DNA of 5,984 bases from Nitrospira sp. Its GTDB lineage: Bacteria; Nitrospirota; Nitrospiria; Nitrospirales; Nitrospiraceae. The stretch covers positions 1-5,984 of the forward strand of contig JABMDE010000106.1 in NCBI GenBank assembly GCA_015904055.1. Reading direction: 5' to 3'. The translations under genes and the position numbers were made by a program. This document shows positions 1 to 5,984 of the stretch, one piece after another. Below the pieces are notes generated by a model that had not been told where the DNA came from, did not search any database, and saw only the letters and a program-made list of their open reading frames with translations. Position 1 is the stretch's first letter. Each line of letters starts with the position of its first letter.

Positions 1-39
1 CAGGACGTCGTGGCGTACATCCGCGTTCTGTCGCAATAG
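1..39 (+). CDS. 3' end of an upstream gene, cytochrome c-like C-terminus
   Basis: The window opens inside a reading frame that ends at TAG (37-39). The visible residues are QDVVAYIRVLSQ. A closing Asp/Glu-hydrophobic-hydrophobic-Ala-Tyr-hydrophobic-Arg-x-Leu helix is typical of the last helix of class I c-type cytochrome domains, which usually act in the periplasm as electron carriers. Only 12 codons are visible and the CXXCH haem site would lie outside the window, so the family call is an inference. The gap of 111 bases to the next gene, with a possible promoter in it, suggests the two genes need not be co-transcribed. Confidence 0.5.
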   Translation, partial: QDVVAYIRVLSQ

Positions 40-100
40 ATGTGACGACGGATTGGTTGATCGAGTCGAGTTGAACATCGGCAGACGAGAATCATCCGAC

Positions 101-109
101 TGTCATAAT
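101..109 (+). promoter_or_regulatory. Possible extended -10 promoter element for the pentapeptide gene
   Basis: TGTCATAAT reads as an extended -10 element: TG, one base, then CATAAT, which matches TATAAT at five of six positions. It lies 41 bases before the ATG at 151 and would place transcription start near 116, ahead of the ribosome binding site. No good -35 box stands at 16-18 bases; the nearest TTGAAC (71-76) is 27 bases away. Extended -10 promoters can work without a -35. This is a by-eye match in 111 bases of intergenic DNA and could be chance. Confidence 0.3.
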
Positions 110-139
110 GCCGAAGACTTGCTGATACGGTTCACACCG

Positions 140-146
140 AAGGAGG
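140..146 (+). promoter_or_regulatory. Strong Shine-Dalgarno site for the pentapeptide gene
   Basis: AAGGAGG stands four bases before ATG at 151. The match to the 16S rRNA tail is near-perfect and it fixes this ATG, rather than a later in-frame start, as the start. The protein from this ATG also begins with a signal peptide, which agrees. Confidence 0.85.
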
Positions 147-150
147 TACG

Positions 151-1581
151 ATGAAGAGGACTTCTGCACCTGCGATGATCGTCTATGCGACCGTGCTCAT
201 CGGATTCGCTGCCACATCGACCTGGGCCGCTGACCCAGCCACGACCAAGGGAATATCACCCACAGGCCCTGTCTGCAATAGTCTTTACAAGAAGAAACCC
301 ATCCCGGCCAAAACATTGCAGGCCCTCGTCCGCTCGCACGGACTCTGGGTGGAGTATCGTGGGAACCCGAATGCGAAGCGCGCCGAGCTCTGTCACGCTG
401 ATCTGAGCCGGGCATCACTCGCGGGAGCGAATCTAGAACGGGCAGATCTTGAAGGGACCGTCTTACGGCAAGCGAATCTGTCCAAAGCCACCCTCTCTCA
501 GGCCAGCCTTGCTGGAGCCGACCTCACCAAAGCTGTTCTCGAAGACAGTAACCTTGCCGGAGCCGATCTGCGCCGTGCCCGATTCACAGGCGCGAATCTC
601 TCTCGTGCTATCGGTGACGAAGCGGCGCTCTTTGAGGCCGTTCTCATCAGCACCACACTACACGAAGCCTCATTCGAGCGGGCGCAGTTCGAGGGCGCTA
701 ATCTCACCGCTGCTGACTTGACTGACGGAAACTTTACCGAGGCGTATTTTTACGGTGCGACGTTCAAAGATGCCGTCCTGGTGAATGCAGATTTGACAAG
801 TGCCGATCTGCGCCGCACGGTCCTCACCAACGCAAATCTCTCTCGTGCCAACCTTCAGGGCACGTTGCTGGACCATGCACAACTCGACCGGGCTCAATTG
901 GTCGAAGCTGACCTGGAAAGCGCCTATCTGGACGAAGCAAATTTGCGCGAGGCCGACCTGAAGGAAGCCATTCTTCGCGGCGCGGACTTGCGGTACGCCA
1001 ATCTGCATGGCGCGAACTTGCGTAGTGCCGACCTGGCAGGAGCGAACTTGGAAGAGGCCAGCTTAATCAAAACGCGTATGAGTTCCGCGAAGCTTCCAAT
1101 GGCCATCCTCTATCATGCCGTGCTCAATGATGCCGACTTCCAGAACGCCCATCTGAACCGCGCGGTCCTGATCGGAGCCAAGGGATTGCGCATCAACTTC
1201 ACGAATGGCGATTTGAGCGAAATCTATGCTCCGAAAGCCTCCCTCCGGCAGGCCCGATTCAACAAAGCAAATCTGGCATCAGCCAATTTCGTTGGTGCAG
1301 ATCTACGGGGATCGAATTTCAGTTCCTCCACCTTGGCTGACGCCAATCTCCAGGACGCCAACCTCCAGGATGCGACCCTCGCCGGAGCTGACTTGAGCGG
1401 TGCTCAGCTCCACTCAGCGGATTTACGTCGCGCGAACTTCGCGGGTACCATACTTTCGTCGATCATCGGTCTCACACAAGCACAACTTAATGTTGCCTGC
1501 GTTGACGAGCAGACCAAGTTGCCGTCTGGACTCATCCGCCCGGCTCCCTGCAGCACCATAAAGAAACGAGCTAATCCTTGA
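151..1581 (+). CDS. Exported pentapeptide-repeat protein (long right-handed quadrilateral beta-helix)
   Basis: The protein is 476 residues. Residues 1-26 look like a Sec signal peptide (MKR, a hydrophobic core around 8-22, then STWA before ADPA), so the product is probably periplasmic or outside the cell. A lead-in around 57-81 (SHGLWVEY, then NAKRAELC) resembles the N-terminal cap seen before many pentapeptide domains. From about 81 to 440 nearly every fifth residue is Leu or Phe with A(D/N)LXX units, about 72 pentapeptides in one register. Weak spots are Gly155, Met310, Gly345 and Ala360. With four pentapeptides per coil this predicts about 18 coils. The tail (LTQAQLNVAC, then TKLPSGL) is the sort of C-terminal cap found in this superfamily. 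Cysteines at 42, 81, 450 and 467 flank the helix. No catalytic domain is visible. Pentapeptide proteins range from gyrase-protecting DNA mimics to structural or unknown roles; export argues against gyrase protection. The function is unknown. Confidence 0.93.
   Translation: MKRTSAPAMIVYATVLIGFAATSTWAADPATTKGISPTGPVCNSLYKKKPIPAKTLQALVRSHGLWVEYRGNPNAKRAELCHADLSRASLAGANLERADLEGTVLRQANLSKATLSQASLAGADLTKAVLEDSNLAGADLRRARFTGANLSRAIGDEAALFEAVLISTTLHEASFERAQFEGANLTAADLTDGNFTEAYFYGATFKDAVLVNADLTSADLRRTVLTNANLSRANLQGTLLDHAQLDRAQLVEADLESAYLDEANLREADLKEAILRGADLRYANLHGANLRSADLAGANLEEASLIKTRMSSAKLPMAILYHAVLNDADFQNAHLNRAVLIGAKGLRINFTNGDLSEIYAPKASLRQARFNKANLASANFVGADLRGSNFSSSTLADANLQDANLQDATLAGADLSGAQLHSADLRRANFAGTILSSIIGLTQAQLNVACVDEQTKLPSGLIRPAPCSTIKKRANP
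1342..1371 (+). repeat. 15-bp tandem repeat inside the pentapeptide gene
   Basis: GCCAATCTCCAGGAC (1342-1356) is followed directly by GCCAACCTCCAGGAT (1357-1371), with two differences in 15, both in third codon positions. It encodes ANLQD twice. The unit equals one pentapeptide, so this looks like a relatively recent in-frame duplication of a single repeat in the helix. The DNA identity is clearly higher than between most neighbouring repeats. Confidence 0.75.
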
Positions 1582-1935
1582 CGACCTCACATGAACCCCG
1601 CACAACAGCTATGCCCCTAATCAAAAACGACTCTGGAGATACCTTCCCAACACTGGTTTGCTCAAGACCGGCATACGTAGAGACTTCGCAATTCACGTTT
1701 CCGATATCGTGTCCCCCTGAACGCTTGGGGAAGGCAGGTCGCTACGTCCATGCGCGCGATGTATATGCAGGCATACAGACTCGAAGTAAAGGCGAGAGGA
1801 AGGGAAGGGCGCGTGGGAAAATAAGTGGCGAGAAGAGGGATGCCGGCTGGTACATGAGAAGGCAGATTCTGCTATCTTACTCTTGGAACGATCCCACTGT
1901 TAATTAGTGTACGCCGTACTTTAAGGAGATGAATC
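1582..1935 (+). other. 354-base intergenic region with no convincing gene
   Basis: No RNA gene, clear terminator or credible protein is visible here. An open frame at 1578-1907 starts with TTG, overlaps the previous stop, lacks a ribosome binding site and has no recognisable motif, so I treat it as chance. Structures seen are a TCCCC/GGGGA inverted repeat with a 10-base loop (1712-1731) lacking a T-run, a purine-rich tract at about 1785-1840 with several GGG runs, and a small inverted repeat GCAGA-T-TCTGC (1862-1872). A poor sigma70-like pair, TTGGAA (1883-1888) and TAGTGT (1905-1910) spaced 16, sits just before the next gene. Its promoter is probably somewhere in this region but cannot be placed firmly. 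Confidence 0.6.
1923..1928 (+). promoter_or_regulatory. Shine-Dalgarno site for the DUF1269 gene
   Basis: AAGGAG stands seven bases before ATG at 1936, an ideal spacing that fixes the start of this gene. Confidence 0.8.
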
Positions 1936-2487
1936 ATGAGTGAACTCGTGTGCATCGCGTTTCAGGATTCCAGCACAGCCGATCGAGTATTGAACGAACT
2001 CCGGGCCATGGAAACCAACTATATCGTAGACCTTGAGGATGCGGTCATCGTCGTCCGCGACATGGACGGGAAGGTGCATCTCAAACAGTGCGTCGATGTG
2101 TTCGGTGGGGCGACTACCCATGGTGTTGCACTGGGTATGTTGTGGGGCGGGCTGATGGGGCTACTCTTTATGAATCCCCTGGCGGGTTTACTCGGTAGCC
2201 TCGCCGGCGGGGCAGGAGGCGGTGCCATGACCGTCGCTGCCAGCGACTATGGGCTCTTAAGCGACTATGGGATTCCTGACAATTTCATCAAGCAGGTAGG
2301 CGGCACGATCACGCCTGGCACATCGGCCATTTTCCTGCTCATCCGGAGCGCGGATCAAGACAAACTGCTGGCCGAATTTTCACAACACGAAGGCACCATC
2401 CTCAAGACCTCCATGAGCCAAGAGCAGGAAGAGAAATTGCGGACTGTCCTCACCCACCAACACAGTCAAAAGACAAGCAAGGGATAG
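1936..2487 (+). CDS. DUF1269 family protein with Gly-rich hydrophobic centre
   Basis: The protein is 183 residues. Residues 1-55 (ELVCIAFQDSSTADRVLNEL, then VDLEDAVIVVRDMDGKVHLK) match the DUF1269 pattern as I know it: a beta strand, a helix, then an acidic 'DLEDAVVVVRD-DGKV.LKQ' block. Residues 62-102 are Gly/Ala/Leu-rich (GMLWGGLMGLLF, GSLAGGAGGGAM) and could be a membrane-inserting hairpin or glycine-zipper segment. Residues 103-160 (SDYGI-DNFIKQVG, then PGTSAIFLLI) form the second conserved half, and the last 25 residues are charged and Gln/Lys-rich. There is no signal peptide. The function of the family is not established; members are often described as membrane proteins. It lies 90 bases before the acetate kinase ATG, so read-through into ackA-xfp is possible, but no functional link is shown. 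Confidence 0.82.
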   Translation: MSELVCIAFQDSSTADRVLNELRAMETNYIVDLEDAVIVVRDMDGKVHLKQCVDVFGGATTHGVALGMLWGGLMGLLFMNPLAGLLGSLAGGAGGGAMTVAASDYGLLSDYGIPDNFIKQVGGTITPGTSAIFLLIRSADQDKLLAEFSQHEGTILKTSMSQEQEEKLRTVLTHQHSQKTSKG

Positions 2488-2508
2488 TCAGGAACTGGTT
2501 TCGCCTTT

Positions 2509-2530
2509 CTGTTTCCCGTCTAAGAGACAG
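2509..2530 (+). other. Weak hairpin between the DUF1269 gene and ackA
   Basis: CTGTTTC (2509-2515) can pair with GAGACAG (2524-2530) as a 7-bp RNA stem with one U-G pair and an 8-base loop. It starts 22 bases after the DUF1269 stop. There is no following T-run, so it is not a standard intrinsic terminator; it may only be partial attenuation, an mRNA-end structure or chance. Confidence 0.2.
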
Positions 2531-2577
2531 CTGTGGTTTATGTCACCCATGACGTTGATGGCGGTGATGGAACGGTC

Positions 2578-3802
2578 ATGACGGTATCCTCTTCGACTTC
2601 TCGTGCTGGTTCGATTCTCATCATCAATGGGGGATCGTCCACGCTCAAATTCGGGCTCTTTCAGGCCAGTGCCTCAGGCCAGTGCCCCTCCTGTTCGTGG
2701 GTTGTCTGGATCCATCGATCGTATCGGAACACCGGGAACAACATTAAGCTGGGCACGCGAAGGAGCCAGTACCGTGGAGCATCAGCCGATCACAGCGTCT
2801 GACCATGTCGCATGTGTTGCACCACTGGTAGCCTGCATCAAGGACTATCTTTCACAGAATCCGCTGGTGGCGATTGGCCATCGAGTCGTGCATGGTGGTC
2901 AGTATCGTGAATCGCAGGTGGTCACACCGGTTGTCATGGAAGATCTGCAGCGATTGAGCGTGTATGATCCGGAACATCTTCCCGCTGAGATCGAATTGAT
3001 CAAGGGGTTTGCGCAACAGTATCCTCATCTCCCGAAAATCGCCTGTTTCGATACGGAGTTTCACCGCGACATGCCGCGGGTGGCCAGCCTGCTGCCGATT
3101 CCCAGGCGCTACGAACGACTCGGTCTCCAACGATACGGGTTTCATGGGTTGTCCTATGCTTTTCTCATGAGGGAACTGGTCAGAGTGGGCAAGCGTGGTG
3201 AAGCAAATGGTCGCATTATTCTCGCTCATCTTGGAAGTGGTGCGAGTATGGCGGCGGTCAAGGATGGAAACCCAATTGACACAACGATGAGTTTCACGCC
3301 TGCCTCGGGGCTGCTCATGAGCCGCCGATCAGGAGATCTGGACCCAGGACTCGTGGCCTATCTCGCTCACACAGAAGGCATGAGTGCAGATCAATTTCAC
3401 AAGATGGTGAATACGGAATCGGGCTTGCTGGGGGTCTCAGAAACGAGTTCCGACATGCGAGACTTGCTGAAGCAGGAACAGGATGATTCACGAGCGGCAG
3501 AAGCAGTCGCGCTGTTTTGTTATCAGGCAAAAAAATGGATCGGCGCACTGACTGCGACGCTGGGAGGATTGGACACGCTGATCTTCACCGCGGGCATCGG
3601 CGAGTACTCCCCGGTCATTCGCGCTCGGATCTGCAACAGCTTGGAATTTCTCGGCATAGAACTCGATGAAGAGCGGAACAAAGCTGGTAAAGCCGTAATT
3701 TCCAAAGAGGGCAGCACGGTGACCGTCCGTGTCATGCATACCGATGAAGAAAGTGAGATCGCACGGTCGGTCTGTGAATTGCTCGGCGAACGGAAACGAT
3801 GA
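2578..3802 (+). pseudogene. ackA: Acetate kinase, frameshifted by a 13-bp tandem duplication
   Basis: Acetate kinase converts acetyl-phosphate and ADP to acetate and ATP in the cytoplasm. The N-terminus (SILIINGGSSTLKFGLF) is in frame 1 from ATG 2578, or possibly GTG 2533, and that frame stops at 2802. The remainder, from VRGLSGSIDRIG onward, is in frame 2 and stops at 3802. The shift falls in a perfect 13-bp tandem repeat (2661-2686); deleting one copy joins FQASA to PPVRGLSG and gives 403 residues, close to the usual 400. In the repaired protein Asn17, Arg98 (HRVVHGG), Asp154 (FDTEFH), His185 (YGFHG), Arg246 (RSGDLDPG) and the TDEE acidic pair near 386 align with the known active-site residues of Methanosarcina AckA. 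Ser216 (HLGSGAS) replaces the usual Asn of HLGNG, a variant I associate with some phosphoketolase-linked kinases. ATG 2578 is preferred because it gives a family-like N-terminus; no strong ribosome site precedes either start. As written the gene cannot make a complete kinase. Confidence 0.9.
2661..2686 (+). repeat. Perfect 13-bp tandem duplication causing the ackA frameshift
   Basis: TCAGGCCAGTGCC occurs twice in immediate succession (2661-2673 and 2674-2686) with no mismatch. Thirteen bases is 3n+1, which accounts exactly for the change from frame 1 upstream to frame 2 downstream. The family has no need for extra residues here, so one copy is almost certainly the added one. Confidence 0.92.
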
Positions 3803-5984
3803 ACAAGGAGATCATGCCACGAACGAAAAGGACAACACGAAACTCGGAACTGCTCACGCGGATAGATGCCTATTGGCGAGCGGCGAACTACCTTTCCGTT
3901 GGCCAGATCTACCTCTACGACAATCCGTTGTTGAAGAAGCCGCTGTCCCGCGCCCACATCAAGCCGCGTCTGCTCGGCCATTGGGGCACGACCCCTGGCT
4001 TGAATTTTATCTATGTGCATTTGAACCGTATCATCACACAACACGATCTCAATATGATCTATATCGCCGGGCCTGGCCACGGAGGGCCCGGTCTTGTCGC
4101 AAATGCCTACCTCGAAGGCACCTACAGCGAAGTCTATCCGGATGTGTCGCAGGATGAGCAAGGGATGAAACGACTGTTCAAACAGTTTTCGTTTCCCGGC
4201 GGTATTCCCAGCCACGTGGCGCCGGAGACGCCTGGTTCCATTCATGAAGGCGGCGAGCTAGGCTACTCCCTTTCGCATGCCTTTGGGGCGGTGTTCGACA
4301 CCCCGGATCTAATCGCGGCCTGCGTGGTCGGCGATGGGGAAGCGGAGACCGGCCCGCTCGCCACCAGCTGGCATTCCAACAAATTTCTCAATCCCGTCAC
4401 CGATGGTGTGGTTTTGCCCATTCTCCATTTGAATGGCTACAAGATTGCCAACCCTACAGTTCTGGCGCGGATCAGCCACAGCGAGCTGGAGCAACTCTTC
4501 CGAGGGTATGGCTACGTTCCCCATTTCGTCGAAGGTCACGATCCACGAACGATGCATCAGCTCATGGCCACGACGCTCGATGCTGTTGTGAAAGATATTC
4601 AACGGATCAAGGCCAAGGCGCGTAAAAAGGGCAGCATACAACGGCCGCGTTGGCCCATGATCGTGCTCCGGACGCCCAAAGGGTGGACTTGTCCGACACA
4701 AGTCGATGGCAAGCGAACAGAAGATTATTGGCGATCCCATCAAGTGCCGATGGGGGACATGGACAAGCCGGCCCATGTCAAAATCCTTGAACAATGGATG
4801 AAGAGCTATAGACCTCAGGACCTGTTCGACAAGTCTGGACGATTCAAGTCTAAACTTGCCGAACTGGCGCCCAGGGGAGACCGGCGCATGAGCGCCAACC
4901 CTCACACGAACGGCGGTCTGCTGTTGAAAGATCTACGTCTGCCGGATTTCCGCCGGTACGCCGTTGCCGTGAAGAAGCCGGGCGTCGTTGAAGCCGCGGC
5001 GACCCGTATCATGGGGACGTTTCTGCGGGATACGATGAAACTCAATATAGACAGCCGAAACTTCCGCCTCTTCAGTCCAGATGAAAACAACTCCAACCGT
5101 TGGCAGGATGTCTTGGAGGTAACGAACCGAGCCTGGATGGCGGAACAGCATCCCTACGACGACCATCTGGCACCGGACGGCCGGGTGATGGAAATGCTCA
5201 GTGAGCATCAGTGCCAGGGATGGCTGGAAGGCTATCTATTGACGGGCCGGCACGGCTTCTTTTCCTGTTACGAAGCGTTCATCCACATTATCGACTCGAT
5301 GTTCAACCAACATGCCAAGTGGCTCAAGGTCTGTTGTTGTCCTCCCACGTCTGGCGGCAGGATCACAATGGCTTCAGCCATCAAGATCCCGGTTTTATCG
5401 ATCATGTCGTCAACAAGAAGGCCGAGGTGATCCGAGTGTATCTGCCGCCCGATGCCAATACGCTGTTATCTGTCACCGACCACTGTCTACGGAGTCGTAA
5501 CCATGTGAACGTCATCGTGGCGGGCAAACAGTCAGCGTCACAATGGCTCGATATGGATGCCGCCGTGAAGCATTGCACAGCCGGCATTGGCATTTGGGAA
5601 TGGGCGAGCAATGATTGGACTGGGGAGCCGGACGTGGTGATGGCTTGTTGCGGCGACGTGCCCACGCTGGAAACCTTGGCAGCCATCTCCTTACTGCGGA
5701 AGTATCTGCCGGCTGTGAAAGTGCGGGTCGTCAACGTGGTGGATCTCATGAAGTTGCAACCCTCCGCGGAACATCCCAACGGATTGTCCGACAAGGACTT
5801 CGATGCGTTGTTCACGACAGACAAGCCGATCATCTTTGCCTTCCACGGCTATCCCTGGTTGATCCACCGGTTGACCTATCGGCGGACCAATCACAAGAAT
5901 CTGCACGTGCGAGGGTATAAGGAAGAAGGGACCACGTCGACCCCATTCGATATGGTGGTGATGAACGATCTCGACCGGTTTCAC
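3799..5984 (+). pseudogene. xfp: Phosphoketolase (Xfp family), internally deleted and frameshifted; 3' end outside window
   Basis: Phosphoketolase is a thiamine-diphosphate enzyme that splits xylulose-5-P (and often fructose-6-P) with phosphate into acetyl-phosphate and an aldose phosphate. Residues 1-511 (3799-5331, frame 1) include GHWGTTPG (60-67), GPGHGGPG (91-98), the family signature EGGELGY (150-156), the second signature running from Gly163 to GDGE (178-181), and [12 protein letters not shown] (483-494). After WLKV the frame runs into unrelated residues and stops at 5430. The true continuation is frame 3 from about 5334: [20 protein letters not shown], then [12 protein letters not shown] and [15 protein letters not shown], open to the window end. 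About 15 family-conserved residues (TREIPWRRPIASLNY-like) are missing, a net loss near 43 bases. The two histidines of DHNGFSH, catalytically important in the family, lie after the break. About 50-60 C-terminal residues are off the window. The start at 3799 overlaps the ackA stop (ATGA); ATG 3814, just after AAGGAG (3805-3810), is an alternative. Confidence 0.9.
5329..5342 (+). other. Deletion junction in the phosphoketolase gene
   Basis: The last correct codon of the upstream frame is Val (5329-5331) and the first correct codon of the downstream frame is Leu (5334-5336), beginning LLSSHVW. Only two bases separate them where the family has about 15 codons (45 bases), giving a net loss of about 43 (3n+1), which agrees with the observed frame 1 to frame 3 change. 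The junction carries a short TGT triplet run (5332-5340). The exact breakpoints cannot be fixed without an intact relative. Confidence 0.8.

Noticed and set aside
670..1008. Minus-strand 112-residue frame with apparent repeats (QIG, QVG patterns)
   Set aside because: The repeats are the antisense image of the pentapeptide coding repeats, not an independent protein.
1712..1731. TCCCC/GGGGA hairpin as a terminator for the pentapeptide gene
   Set aside because: The stem is only 5 bp, the loop 10 bases, it lies 130 bases after the stop and no T-run follows.
1884..1900. TGGAACG as a sigma54 -24 element
   Set aside because: The required GC of the -12 element is absent at the correct spacing (the sequence there reads CACTG).
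1578..1907. 109-residue open frame between the pentapeptide and DUF1269 genes
   Set aside because: It starts with TTG inside the previous gene's end, has no ribosome binding site, low-complexity Arg/Lys/Gly-rich middle and no recognisable motif. Chance opening is more likely.
2519..2530. TCTAAGAGACAG resembles the end of the Tn5/Nextera mosaic end (TATAAGAGACAG), 11 of 12
   Set aside because: The match does not extend further into the 19-base mosaic end and flanking sequence is continuous with the gene context, so adapter contamination or a transposon end is not supported.
2650..2700. Programmed ribosomal frameshifting as an explanation for the ackA frame change
   Set aside because: There is no slippery heptamer or known +1 site here, acetate kinases are not known to use it, and the perfect 13-bp duplication explains the shift fully.
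3523..4905. Long minus-strand open frames (240 and 198 residues) opposite ackA and xfp
   Set aside because: They lie antisense to highly conserved enzyme genes, resemble no family and reflect third-position base bias on the coding strand.
1..5984. CRISPR arrays, insertion sequences, tRNA genes or phage genes
   Set aside because: No spaced direct repeats, transposase-like protein, terminal inverted repeats, tRNA-like fold or phage protein could be seen on either strand.

Overview
This 5,984-base window carries genes on the + strand only. It looks like chromosomal bacterial DNA, moderately GC-rich by eye, with strong AAGGAG ribosome binding sites. The gene set (a c-type-cytochrome-like tail, an exported pentapeptide protein, a DUF1269 protein, and an acetate kinase/phosphoketolase pair of the 'HLGSGAS' and 'GWTCP' sequence types) fits an environmental Gram-negative such as a Nitrospira-like nitrite oxidiser. 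That assignment rests on remembered protein flavour, not on a marker gene, and is an inference.

Layout. Bases 1-39 are the last 12 codons of an upstream gene whose C-terminus resembles a class I cytochrome c. Bases 151-1581 encode a secreted pentapeptide-repeat protein with about 72 five-residue repeats in an essentially unbroken register. Bases 1582-1935 are a 354-base gap with no convincing gene; it holds a purine-rich, G-run-rich tract. Bases 1936-2487 encode a DUF1269-family protein with a Gly-rich hydrophobic centre. Bases 2578-3802 are acetate kinase (ackA) and bases 3799 to the window end are phosphoketolase (xfp), overlapping by ATGA.

The ackA-xfp pair forms the acetate branch of the phosphoketolase ('bifid') shunt. 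Phosphoketolase cleaves xylulose-5-P or fructose-6-P with phosphate to give acetyl-phosphate, and acetate kinase turns acetyl-phosphate plus ADP into acetate plus ATP.

The most striking result is that both genes are broken in this sequence by different, independent lesions. ackA carries a perfect 13-bp tandem duplication (2661-2686) that shifts the frame just after the N-terminal phosphate-binding motif; removing one copy restores a full 403-residue kinase. xfp has lost about 43 bases around 5331, where the family has a conserved segment of about 15 residues, and this moves the catalytic histidine region into another frame. The rest of both genes is well conserved, so either the shunt was lost very recently in this strain or population, or these are assembly or sequencing errors. 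Raw reads would settle which. I found no mobile element, CRISPR array, RNA gene or new multi-gene system.
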